This document shows, piece after piece, positions 33,293-43,000 of a DNA stretch of 64,000 nt. A model generated the notes under the pieces. That model searched no databases. It was not told the origin of the DNA and saw only the letters and a list, made by a program, of their open reading frames with translations. Both the position numbers and the translations under genes were made by a program. Position 1 is the first letter of the stretch. Every line of letters begins with the position of its first letter. Source of the stretch: CAXRDE01 sp964229355 (GTDB lineage: Bacteria; Cyanobacteriota; Sericytochromatia; UBA7694); assembly GCA_964229355.1 (NCBI GenBank), contig CAXRDE010000011.1, forward strand, positions 58,892 to 122,891. The letters are read 5' to 3'.

Positions 33293-34717
33293 TTATTTTA
33301 AATAATCTACAATATCTAAGCCCAGAGCCTGGTATAACCTGGCTCTGGCAATATTAATATCGTAGCGGGCGGTGATCAAATTGTTGCTGGCCTGCTGGAG
33401 GTTGGTCTGTGCGTTCACCACGTCCAACATGACCCCCACGCCTTCTTTGTAAGAAATTTGAGCAACCCGTAGGCCCTCTTCAGCCAATTGAATGCCAGCT
33501 TTGGCCATCATTTCGCGCTCCCGAGCAGCCTCAATATCCATAAAGGCCTGCTGAATATCCAGCGCCACCCGCTGTTGCAATTGATCCAAAGAAATTTGAA
33601 CCTGGTCAGCGCTTTTGCGGGCACGCTGAGCCTTGGCCTGTGCAGCTAAACCGTCAAAAATTGGCCAGTTCATATTTAAAGAATAGTTCACATTTTGGAT
33701 ATTACGGCTATTGCCGTTGACCACCGCTTGATCCTGAATGGCGTACCGCACCTGGGCTGAAAGGGTGGGCCAGACGGCACGGGCTTGAATGCTGGCATTC
33801 AGCTCATTTAATTCTTTTTGCAGACGCAGCTGCTGTAAGTCAGGCCGTTTTTCAATCGCTGTTTTCAGGGCTTCAATTTCATCAGGTTTTTGGTCTTTCA
33901 CCTGGGCAAAAGTGTTTAACACAATGGGGTGATCTGCAGTACGTCCCATGACCTGATTCAAGGTCATTTTGGCTTTTTCATAGGTATTCATGTCAGTGCT
34001 CATGCGCTGTTGCAATTGCAGCATTTGGCTCTGGGCCTGAAGTACATCGAGCTTAATGCCTGTACCGGCCAGCAAACGGGCTTCAGCAGTGCGCACTTGC
34101 TCTTGTAAGAGTTGCAGGTTTTGCTTATCGAGTTCTAAAACCTCCCAGGCGCGCAACGCACTGAAATAGGCATTTGTCACTTGAAAAGCAACGTTTTGGC
34201 GCGCAATACGCAGCCCTTCCTCCATGCCTCCCACGTTAATATTGGCTAAACGTACGCCATCCACAATCCGAAATCCTGCAAACAGCGTTTGACTCAGGGT
34301 AATTCCCGCATTAAAAGTATTGACACTGGCGGTACCTAAAAAAGCGGCAAATTGAGGGTTAGCACCTAAACCCGCTCCGCCAACGCTGCCTACATCGGTG
34401 GTATTTTCCGTGGTAATGGGATCTTGACGACCATAAGAGGCTGTAGCAGTCACCTGAGGCAGACCCGTTGCACCTGTTTCGGTCAACTGCCAGCGGGCAT
34501 CTTCAATTTTTTTCTCAGCCAATAAAACTTCATGGCTGTTTTTTTGAGCATAGTCAATCGAATCTGTCAGGGTCAGAAAATAGCGAGGCGTTCCTGCCGT
34601 CGCAGCGTCTGTGGCAACGGGGGCCGATGTGTCAGCAAAGGCGGGGCACACCCCCAGACTCAGGGCAAGTCCACTGAGCAACAGCGGTTTTACAAAAAAT
34701 TTCCAGGGCATTATCAT
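33293..34717 (-). CDS. TolC-family outer-membrane efflux protein
   Basis: A 474-residue outer-membrane channel. A signal peptide (cleavage after AFA) is followed by two outer-membrane efflux repeats rich in long helices. The ends read SIDYAQKNSHEVLLAEKKI and DINIARARLYQALGLD. It should form the trimeric exit duct for the RND pump encoded across the divergent promoter. Its ATG overlaps the preceding gene's stop as ATGA, so it is cotranscribed with marR and the barrel protein. The specific tolC symbol is withheld because several paralogues usually exist. Confidence 0.9.
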   Translation of the reverse strand: MIMPWKFFVKPLLLSGLALSLGVCPAFADTSAPVATDAATAGTPRYFLTLTDSIDYAQKNSHEVLLAEKKIEDARWQLTETGATGLPQVTATASYGRQDPITTENTTDVGSVGGAGLGANPQFAAFLGTASVNTFNAGITLSQTLFAGFRIVDGVRLANINVGGMEEGLRIARQNVAFQVTNAYFSALRAWEVLELDKQNLQLLQEQVRTAEARLLAGTGIKLDVLQAQSQMLQLQQRMSTDMNTYEKAKMTLNQVMGRTADHPIVLNTFAQVKDQKPDEIEALKTAIEKRPDLQQLRLQKELNELNASIQARAVWPTLSAQVRYAIQDQAVVNGNSRNIQNVNYSLNMNWPIFDGLAAQAKAQRARKSADQVQISLDQLQQRVALDIQQAFMDIEAAREREMMAKAGIQLAEEGLRVAQISYKEGVGVMLDVVNAQTNLQQASNNLITARYDINIARARLYQALGLDIVDYLK

Positions 34718-35832
34718 GGCTTCATTAACCGTTCCGAAAGGGTCCAGGGGTCTAAGGATACCCCAAGCTGTAAAAAGTGGTTGTTTTCAAAATCACCACC
34801 CCCAAAACCATACCAAAGCTGGGTCGAATAGCGGGCGACCGCATAAGCACCCGGTACAATTTCAAAACGCAGTTTTGCTCCGAGATCACCGGCAACAGTG
34901 TAGTTAATCTTTTGATCAGGACGATCAATAAAGTTCAGTACCACGGGGTACACCGTCACCTCGGGCATAAGCGCCCAGCGGTCACCGAGAGGAAACGCCC
35001 ACAGGGCATTCAAGCCTGCACCCAGACGGTTTTGTTCAAAATCCAGATTCGATCCGGTAAACGCCACTGGCTGGTTATCCTGAGGGTTACGATTATTGGG
35101 AGAGTGACTGTCTAAAATAAAGTCTATACCATAGTAAAAGTCAGAGCCATCGGCCAGATGTTGAGACCAGCCCGCACCCACCTTTGCCTGTTGATGGTTA
35201 ATAAAAAAGGCGGGTTGAAAAGGAAAGCCCTGCACATCGATGGGTGTACGCGCCCTAAAAAAACGCCCGCGAAATGTCAACGGATAAAAAGGCATGAGAT
35301 CCGTATCGATCATCCACTCATTCAGGGTAATACCCTGAATATTGGCAGCGCCCTGGTTAAACAGACCGTAGCGGCCCTGGTAGAGTAAAGAAAACTGGTT
35401 GTTAAAAATACGGGACGACAAAGGACCTTCGGTGGGTGAGCTATGGGCAGGGGGCACCTGGGAGGTATAGGTGAGTAGGGGTTGTAGCTTAATCGTTACA
35501 TCTTCAGAAGCCTGCGTAAAATTCATCGCAATATTTTCATAGCCCTCTGCCTGAAAAACCACTTGCGAAGAAAAGCCGCGAAGCAAACGCAAAGAAAAAT
35601 GACCCTCTGCATCGGTATAGGTGGCATTTAAAGCATCTTTTTGACGCACGTAAACCCCTTTTAAAGGCAGGCGGGTTTCGGCGTGAAGCACCTTCCCTTG
35701 CAGGGTAATAATGGAAGCGTTATCAGCACCCTGAGGTACCGAAGGAGCCACCGGTGGCCCCTCAGCATAAGCAGGTAAACTTAAGACAAAAATAGAGCAT
35801 GTGGCGGCGAGTAAAATGCGTTTAATCTTCAT
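34714..35832 (-). CDS. Exported carboxypeptidase-regulatory-like domain and beta-barrel protein
   Basis: A 372-residue outer-membrane protein. After the signal peptide (cleavage near AYA), residues about 40-115 form a CarboxypepD_reg-like beta-sandwich (TLQGKVLHAETRLPLKGVYV, then TYTDAEGHFSLRLLRG), as found before TonB-dependent receptors. The rest shows amphipathic strands, for example RFFRARTPIDVQGF and KVGAGWSQHL, consistent with a small barrel. I do not recognise a specific family. It sits between marR and tolC with overlaps on both sides (11 and 4 bases), so it is probably part of the efflux system or its envelope response. Confidence 0.65.
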   Translation of the reverse strand: MKIKRILLAATCSIFVLSLPAYAEGPPVAPSVPQGADNASIITLQGKVLHAETRLPLKGVYVRQKDALNATYTDAEGHFSLRLLRGFSSQVVFQAEGYENIAMNFTQASEDVTIKLQPLLTYTSQVPPAHSSPTEGPLSSRIFNNQFSLLYQGRYGLFNQGAANIQGITLNEWMIDTDLMPFYPLTFRGRFFRARTPIDVQGFPFQPAFFINHQQAKVGAGWSQHLADGSDFYYGIDFILDSHSPNNRNPQDNQPVAFTGSNLDFEQNRLGAGLNALWAFPLGDRWALMPEVTVYPVVLNFIDRPDQKINYTVAGDLGAKLRFEIVPGAYAVARYSTQLWYGFGGGDFENNHFLQLGVSLDPWTLSERLMKP

Positions 35833-36316
35833 AGTGGGTCAACATATCCTTCATCATGGAGTCAATCTTCATTAGCAACTGACGTTCTTCATCATTCAAA
35901 CGCGCTAACATTTTACGTAGAATACCGCGCCGGCGGTGATGAATGCGTTCCACCAACTTCCGACCTTCATCGGTGATTTGAATCGAAACCACTCGCCGAT
36001 CTACATCAGAACGGGTGCGGTCCAGAAGGTTTAAACGCTGTAAGCGATCCACCAGACCAGTGGCCGCACCCTGAGACAGGTGCATATTCTGGCTGATCTC
36101 AGACATGTTTTGAGCGCAATCTGATGTGGCTAAACACCAGAGCAAGCCAAATTGAGGAGGTGTAATAGGCGTATCATCAACAATTTCTTTGACCAATTGT
36201 TGCTTTGCAAAGCGCATCATCAAGAACAGCATTTCGTCAAAACCTTCTACAAGACGCGCGCACACATCTTCAGCGTTGACCTGCTTGTCGTCTATCACAT
36301 CATCATTGGGCTTCAA
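35822..36316 (-). CDS. MarR-family transcriptional regulator
   Basis: A 164-residue winged-helix regulator. The DNA-binding region reads MSEISQNMHLSQGAATGLVDRLQRLNLLDRTRSDVDRRVVSIQITDEG, with the DxR wing intact. MarR proteins typically repress divergent efflux genes and release DNA on binding small aromatics. The start is TTG 36316; no ATG precedes residue 29. A perfect inverted repeat 63 bases upstream, in the divergent promoter region, is the likely operator. Confidence 0.88.
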   Translation of the reverse strand: MKPNDDVIDDKQVNAEDVCARLVEGFDEMLFLMMRFAKQQLVKEIVDDTPITPPQFGLLWCLATSDCAQNMSEISQNMHLSQGAATGLVDRLQRLNLLDRTRSDVDRRVVSIQITDEGRKLVERIHHRRRGILRKMLARLNDEERQLLMKIDSMMKDMLTHYED

Positions 36317-36378
36317 AGTGTTATAACCTGATTTTAAGTATTGTTAATATATTCAAGAAAATTAAATAATTTAGCAAG

Positions 36379-36405
36379 TAAAATATTTGCGTATTAAATA
36401 TTTTA
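36379..36405. promoter_or_regulatory. Putative MarR operator in the divergent efflux promoter
   Basis: TAAAATATTT (36379-36388) and AAATATTTTA (36396-36405) form a perfect 10-bp inverted repeat with a 7-base spacer. A third half-site, TAAAATATT, follows at 36411-36419. The dyad overlaps a possible plus-strand promoter. Two-fold symmetry and position suit a MarR dimer. Confidence 0.65.
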
Positions 36406-36416
36406 TAGTGTAAAAT
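36387..36416 (+). promoter_or_regulatory. Candidate promoter of the repeat-lipoprotein/RND operon
   Basis: TTGCGT (36387-36392) and TAAAAT (36411-36416) are 18 bases apart, with the -35 inside the proposed MarR operator. The predicted leader is about 90 bases. The whole 36317-36511 gap is strongly AT-rich and contains no gene. Confidence 0.45.
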
Positions 36417-36511
36417 ATTCTCAGTCAAGCTTTTTACGCCTGGCCAAGTTGAACAAGTTGAACCTAATTTAAACCAATGCTAATCCACAATTTAATTTTA
36501 ACAAAGTCACC

Positions 36512-38695
36512 ATGAAAAAATACCTGTTAGCCCCACGCGTCGCTCTCATTTCTCTTCTTCCCTTCGGAAGCCTCACAGTTTTATCTGCTTGTGATATACC
36601 GAGTTCCCTCAGCGCGCGCACCCCGACTGCAGATGCCCTGACGCTTCGGGCCGCGATTTTAACCACAGCCACCGGTCAAAGCCTGCGCATTTTAGACACC
36701 CGCCCACTGCCCGATAGTTTTCAAAACAGTACGCAGTTGCAGGCCATTTTAGACAATAGCAACACCGTTTACACTTTTGAGCGCAACGCCGACGGCAGCC
36801 TGAGCATGCCTTTACCCACCGGACGACGCCCTGACAGTGAGGGAAAAATTGAACTATTGATCACAAATGGCACCCAAAGTCAGTTGGTGATTTTAGATAC
36901 CAGCCCTTTGGTCAACCTGCAAGGTGAAGCCATTCGGGTAACACCCGGCAATAACGTCACCCTGGGCACAGAACTTCAACTTACCGCCCAGTTTGATGCA
37001 GATTTTGTCGCCGAAGAATACATTCTGAACTGGTCCGTAGCCACGAGTGCTAGCGGCACTTTCCAACCTTTAAGTGGTAATGAAGCCACCATCAACTGGA
37101 CACCCACACAGGCCGGCAATTATTTTATCCGCCTGATTATGCAAAATAAAGCCACCGGAGCCAGTTCCACCTACACCACGCCTGCTCCCCTGATCTTCGT
37201 GAACGGCACCGATCAGTTACTGCGCACCCTTCCCGCCTCAGGACAAATCCTCACAGGGGATCGTTTAACCCTTGAGGCTAACTTTCCTGAAGCAGAAAAT
37301 CAGACGGGTCTTTTGTGGAGCTTTTCCCAAAGCCCCGTGGGTCCCTTTCAACCCATCTCCGAAACCGGTCAAAGTATCCGCTGGGAGCCGCCTGCAGCCG
37401 GCAGTTACTATCTTCGCATTCAAGTCCCTCAGGCCGACGGTAGCCTGAATGCTTACACCAGCTCTCAGGCCCTGGTACAGGTTTCAAATCCAGACAACCT
37501 GGTACGCACTCAGCCCGAGTCCGGTGAAATCATCCGGGGTGAGCAAATTCAATTAGAAACCACCTTACAGGACCTGCCTGAAGGCACAGAATATCTCTGG
37601 TCTTACAGCAACAGCGCCCAGGGCCCCTTCCGTGCCATCGCCAGCGAAGGTCCTCAAATTCAATGGACGCCCGAAGAAACCGGTGAGTTCTATTTGCGAT
37701 TGCGCACCCTCATTCCTCGCGCAGGCAGCGAACTCAAAGAAGAAAAAACCTATACGACTTCAGGGGTTGAGGTTTCAGTGCGGGATACCGACAGTACTTT
37801 TGCCCTCTTGCCTCAGCCTGCAAACCTGCTGCAAGGCCAGTCCGTAACCCTTGCGCTGGCAGACACACCCGCCACGGGAAGCACGATCAGCTGGGCTTTT
37901 GCCCCCAGCCCACAGGGGCCTTTTCAAAGCATCAGTGGTACCGGAGGTACCAATGGTCAGGGGTTACGTTGGAGCCCTCCCGCGGCAGGCAACTTCTTCC
38001 TTCGGGCAGAAGTCACCCGTCCCAACGGAAGTAACCGCACCTTTACCTCAGCCAGTGCCCTGGTCAATGTCGCTCAGAGTAGCGGTGTGATCACCACAAG
38101 TATGGGTCAGAGCAATCTGGGCCAGGCTGTGCGTCTGGAGGCAAATCTGCCTGAGCCCATGGGCAATGAAATTTTCACCTGGTCTGTGAGCCCTTCTCCG
38201 GCGGGACCCTGGCAAATTGCACAGTCCCTGGATAGCAACACGGGCGCGGCACAGCTGAATTGGTATCCCCCTCAGGAGGGCACCTACTACATTAAAACCG
38301 ATGTGTATCAGCCCACCACACAGGAAGTGATGAGCTTTGTCTCTCCCCGTGCGCTGGTACAGGTCACCAATCAGCCCAGTTTCTTCCGCACCAGCCCTGA
38401 ACCAGCCAATATTGGACCCCAGGGTGCAGTCATTCTAAACGCCAATTTCTTTACCCCCAGCGGCGACCGCTTTAGTTATGCCTGGTCACGCTCCAATGCA
38501 CCGATGGGTCCCTTTACCGCATTGGGTGGCAGCCTGGAAAGCCGCTTCAATTGGGTGCAACCGGGTATACCGGGTAATTACTACATAAAATTAGATGTTA
38601 TTGCTGAAAGTACACGTAAAAACGTGAGTTTTACATCCACCAACCCCATCGTGTTCGTTGGGGAATCTCAATCGCAGACAACCTCGAGGTTCTAA
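36512..38695 (+). CDS. Lipoprotein with six tandem Ig/PKD-like repeats
   Basis: I know no named family for this 727-residue protein. The signal peptide ends in VLSAC, so Cys27 is lipidated. After a unique N-terminal domain (about 30-145), six repeats of 90-100 residues run to the C-terminus. Each has a W-S/A-x-S/A strand, a GPF/GPW-x-x-I/L loop (absent only in the first, which has GTFQPL), an I/L-x-W-x-P-P segment, a G-x-Y/F-Y/F-I/L-R/K strand and a closing T/S-x3-A/P-L-V/I strand. The pattern suggests beta-sandwich domains in the periplasm. The gene is first in the operon and precedes the membrane-fusion gene by one base, implying a role with the efflux complex or surface adhesion. Confidence 0.75.
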   Translation: MKKYLLAPRVALISLLPFGSLTVLSACDIPSSLSARTPTADALTLRAAILTTATGQSLRILDTRPLPDSFQNSTQLQAILDNSNTVYTFERNADGSLSMPLPTGRRPDSEGKIELLITNGTQSQLVILDTSPLVNLQGEAIRVTPGNNVTLGTELQLTAQFDADFVAEEYILNWSVATSASGTFQPLSGNEATINWTPTQAGNYFIRLIMQNKATGASSTYTTPAPLIFVNGTDQLLRTLPASGQILTGDRLTLEANFPEAENQTGLLWSFSQSPVGPFQPISETGQSIRWEPPAAGSYYLRIQVPQADGSLNAYTSSQALVQVSNPDNLVRTQPESGEIIRGEQIQLETTLQDLPEGTEYLWSYSNSAQGPFRAIASEGPQIQWTPEETGEFYLRLRTLIPRAGSELKEEKTYTTSGVEVSVRDTDSTFALLPQPANLLQGQSVTLALADTPATGSTISWAFAPSPQGPFQSISGTGGTNGQGLRWSPPAAGNFFLRAEVTRPNGSNRTFTSASALVNVAQSSGVITTSMGQSNLGQAVRLEANLPEPMGNEIFTWSVSPSPAGPWQIAQSLDSNTGAAQLNWYPPQEGTYYIKTDVYQPTTQEVMSFVSPRALVQVTNQPSFFRTSPEPANIGPQGAVILNANFFTPSGDRFSYAWSRSNAPMGPFTALGGSLESRFNWVQPGIPGNYYIKLDVIAESTRKNVSFTSTNPIVFVGESQSQTTSRF

Positions 38696-38696
38696 C

Positions 38697-40013
38697 ATGA
38701 AAGTCCGTTCCGCCCTTGTCCTTTTTTTGCTGCTCAGCCTGAGTCTGAATAGCTGCGGCAAAGAAGAAGCCGAAAACACCCCTACTGCTGAAGCCAGCGC
38801 CGCTGAGCAACAGACCACAACCAACGTACGCACCCTGCGTCTAAAAAGTATTCCCTTTAGCAGCAGCGTCGAGTTAACCGGCGTCACCGAGCCCTGGAAA
38901 GCCGTTACCGTCGCAGCAGAAATTGCGGGACGGCTGTCGAGTGTCAGCGTGCAAGAAGGTAGCTTCTTGCAGCAGGGTCAGGGGGTTGCCCGCATCGACA
39001 CCCAGATTTTGGCCGCACAGAAGTCACAGGCTGAAGCCAATTATAAGTTGAGCCTTCTGCAAGAAAAATGGCAAAAGCAAACCCTGGGCAAACAAGTAGC
39101 CGCCGCAGAAACCAGCTATGAAAATGCAGCCTCTACCTTTGCCCGCCAGCAAAACCTCTACAAACAACAGGTGGTTTCAGCACAAAATTTTGATAACACC
39201 AAAACCAACCTCAGCAGCGCCAAAATTCAGCTGGACTTACAAAAGCTAAGCAATCGCTCAGGGGTGGAGTTAAACCAGCAACAAACCCTGGTGGCAGCCA
39301 GTAACCTCCAATTGGCCAAAGTCAACCTGAACAAAGCCTATGTCAGTAGTCCCCTTGCGGGCTATGTGAACAAAGTCTACGTCGAAGCCGGCGAAGTCAT
39401 CAATCCCGGAGCCCCCATCGCAGACATTGTCCAAACCAGCCTCATTAAGGTGGTGGTCAATATTCCTGAACGAGATATTGGTGCAGTCAGCCTGGGCCAA
39501 AGCGTAAAGGTAAAGATTAATTCTTTAAGCAATGAAAGCTTTGGTGGAAAAGTCACCTTTATTTCAGCCACCGCTGATGCGGCCAGCCGCACCTTTCCGG
39601 TGCATGTACAAGTCAGCAACGTCGGCGGAAAAATTCGCGGAGGCATGATTGCCCTTGTGGACTTTGAACGGAGTAACGATCCCGCCGCTCTGGTCATTGA
39701 ACAAGATAGCGTCATTGATGAAAAAGACGGTCGTTATGTGTTTGTGGTCCGCGACAACAAAGCCAAAAAAGTAAAAGTTGAGTTAGGCGGTCGTGATGGC
39801 ACCCGCGTGGTGGTTAAATCAGGCTTACAGCCCGGCGATGCTCTGATCACTTTTGGCCATCGCAATCTACTCGATGGGGATGATGTCAACGTGCTCGAAG
39901 AGCGCTTCCAGGGACTTCCCGGTACCGCCGACGCCACGCCCAGTGCTAACCCATCCGCTAACAGTAGCCCAACGCCTGAATCCACTCCTGCAACGAAGAA
40001 AGAAACACCGTAA
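38697..40013 (+). CDS. RND efflux periplasmic adaptor (membrane fusion lipoprotein)
   Basis: A 438-residue HlyD/AcrA-type adaptor. The lipobox LNSC gives lipid-anchored Cys20. The lipoyl half-domains flank a helical hairpin: GRLSSVSVQEGSFLQQGQGVARID before it and NLNKAYVSSPLAGYVNKVYVEAGEVI after. Beta-barrel and membrane-proximal domains follow, with a Ser/Pro/Thr-rich tail. It should bridge the RND pump to the TolC-like duct. ATG 38697 has GAGGT 7 bases upstream. The pump gene starts 12 bases downstream. Confidence 0.92.
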   Translation: MKVRSALVLFLLLSLSLNSCGKEEAENTPTAEASAAEQQTTTNVRTLRLKSIPFSSSVELTGVTEPWKAVTVAAEIAGRLSSVSVQEGSFLQQGQGVARIDTQILAAQKSQAEANYKLSLLQEKWQKQTLGKQVAAAETSYENAASTFARQQNLYKQQVVSAQNFDNTKTNLSSAKIQLDLQKLSNRSGVELNQQQTLVAASNLQLAKVNLNKAYVSSPLAGYVNKVYVEAGEVINPGAPIADIVQTSLIKVVVNIPERDIGAVSLGQSVKVKINSLSNESFGGKVTFISATADAASRTFPVHVQVSNVGGKIRGGMIALVDFERSNDPAALVIEQDSVIDEKDGRYVFVVRDNKAKKVKVELGGRDGTRVVVKSGLQPGDALITFGHRNLLDGDDVNVLEERFQGLPGTADATPSANPSANSSPTPESTPATKKETP

Positions 40014-40025
40014 AAGGCATCCATT

Positions 40026-43000
40026 ATGCGCTTAACCTCTCTTGCCATTAAAAATTCGATTACCGTTTTCATTCTGGTATTCATCGTCTTTGTCATCGGC
40101 GCCCAATCCTATATCAACCTTCCTCGCGAAGGGGCACCAGACATTCAAATTCCCATTGTGGTGGTCTCCATCCCCTATTTTGGGGTGGCCTCAAAAGACA
40201 TTGAAACCCTGGTCACCATCCCGGTCGAGAAAAAGCTAAAAGAGTTGAGCGATGTCAAAGAAATCACCTCGACCTCTGCAGAAAGCGCTTCAGCCATCAC
40301 CATTGAGTTTGAGCCTGATGTCAATATCGACGACGCGCTACAGAAAGTGCGCGATAAGGTGGATCTGGCCAAGCCCGATATCCCGGCAGATGCCGAAGAG
40401 CCCGTGATTATTGAAATCAACTTCTCAGATTTTCCGATTATGTTTATCAGCATGGCCGGAGATATTGGAGTAAACGCTCTGAAAGCAGTGGGAGAAACCG
40501 TTGAAGACGACATCGAAAGCATCCAGGGTGTGCTAGAGGTTGATCTGGTAGGGGGTCTTGAGCGTGAAATCAAAGTCATTGTGGATGCAGACCGCCTGGA
40601 CGCTTATGGTTTATCTTTCAATAACGTCAGTAATGCCCTACAGGCTCAAAACATTAACGTTCCCGGTGGGAGTATCAATGTGGGGGACGTGCGTTATCTG
40701 GTACGTATTCCCGGCGAATTTGAAAGCGTAAGCGAAATCGAAAACATTGTGGTTAAAGCGCCCAATGGTAACCCCATTTATTTACGGGATGTGGCCACCG
40801 TGATCGATGGTTTTGAAGATCGCAACACCTATGCCAGTCTGAATGGTGTCGAAAGTTTAACCCTGAGTATTCAAAAACGCTCAGGTGCTAACATCATCGA
40901 AATTTCTGATGAAATTAAAAAGATGATTGAGAAAAAGCGTAAACAGCACCCCAACTTAACCTTTACCATTACCACCGATAGCTCTGATTTTATTCGGGAC
41001 ATCTTAAAAGACCTGCAAAACAATATGATTACCGGTTTCTTACTGGTGGTAATTGTCTTGTTCTTTGCCCTGGGCTTTTTAAATGCCACCTTTGTGGGCA
41101 TGGCCATTCCCTTAGCGATGATGATTACCTTTGCGGTCCTCTCCTTTGTAGGCATTACCCTGAACTTTATTGTGCTCTTTGCTATTATTGTGGCTCTGGG
41201 ACTGCTGGTGGATAACTCGGTGGTTATTGTGGAAGGGGCTTATCGCCTCATGCAAGAGGGCACGCCCCGCGTGGACGCTGCGATTCAGTCCTCCAAAGAA
41301 TTAGGGGGGCCTCTCATCTCTTCCACCGCCACCACGCTGGCTGCTTTTATGCCCCTGTTATTCTGGCCTGGGGTCGTGGGCGAATTTATGAGCTATTTTC
41401 CGAAGCTGCTCATTATTTCACTGTCTGCCTCCCTGTTTATTGCGGTGGTCATTAACCCCGTATTTGCCGCAGAGTTTATGAAGCTGCGCAAAGGCAGCTA
41501 TAAATCCACGGAGGGTCAAGTCACCAATCCGTTTATGAAGGTTTACGTTAAGGTGCTAAAAGGTGCCGTGCGTTTCCGCTATCTCACCGTGATTGGGTCT
41601 GTGGTGGCATTTGTGTTAACCGTGGTGGCTTACACCCAACTCGGAAATGGCGTGATCTTCTTCTCTCAGGAAGATCCTGCGGTAGCCTTCGTTGAGATTA
41701 AAGCGCCCGAAGGCACACGGGTCGAGGTCACCAACGATATTGCCCGCCAGGTGGAAGCCATTGCTGAAAAGTACCGCAAAGGCAACATTGAGTACATTAC
41801 TGTTAATGTGGGCTCTCCTGGCCAAAGCGAACCCGGTGGCGGGGGCGGCGGCGGTGAGGGCAGCGCTTATTCTCACGTGGCGCAGGTAACCATGGACTTT
41901 GTGGATGCTCAGGAGCGTGAGCGTTCTTCAAAAGAAGTCATGGCCGATATTCGGAAAGAGCTACAAAACTTAGCCGGAGCAGAGTTTGAAATCAAAGAAC
42001 AAGAAAATGGTCCGCCTTCAGGTGCGCCAATTTCTGTAGAGCTCATCGGTGAGGATCTTGATGAACTGGATCGCCTCACCAACGAAATCAAAGCCATTAT
42101 GGAAAAAATTCCCGGGGTGGTGGATCTGCGCGACAACTTTAACTACAGTAAACCCGAATTGACCATTGCGGTGGATCGTTCGAAAGCCTCCTTGCTCAAA
42201 TTGGACCCCTTAACCATTGGTAACACCTTGCGTACCGCCATTAACGGCAGTGAGGCCTCTAAATTTAGAGAACTCGATGAGGAATATGACATTACCGTGC
42301 GTCTGGCCGAAAATCGGCGTAAGGCCATTGAAGATGTAGCACGCATTAATATTGCCAATAAAGACGATGATCCCATTCCACTGACCAGTGTGGCCAATAT
42401 TGAAACCCGCAGTGGCGCGGGCTCCATTCGCCACAAAGACTCAGAACGCACCGTGACCATTGAGTCAAATGCTGATGGCCGTTTAGCAACCGAAGTGTTG
42501 GCTGATGTAGAAAAGGCCCTGGAGGAAAAACTGACCTTGCCCCAGGGGTACCAAATCAAATATGGGGGTGAGCAAGAAGACCGTCAAGAATCAAGTCAAT
42601 TCCTGGGCAATGCTTTTGGCCTGGCCGTCATGATGATCTTTTTGATCCTGGTAACCCAGTTCAACTCTTTCATCTTGCCCGTGATTATTTTGTCCACCGT
42701 TATTTTGTCCATTATGGGCGTCTTGATGGGACAAATGATCACCCAAACTCCCTTCAGTATCATTCTGTCAGGACTGGGCGTGATTTCATTGGCAGGGATT
42801 GTGGTGAACAACGGAATCGTACTCATTGACTATATTGAGTACTTAAAGAAACAGGGCTATAGTGCCTACGATGCCGTCATTCAAGCGGGCATTGTCCGGG
42901 TGCGTCCGGTCCTGCTGACCGCCAGCACCACCTTGCTGGGGCTGATTCCTTCCCTGGCAGGGATTAGCATTGACTTCACCACCCTAACGGTGGGCCCCAC

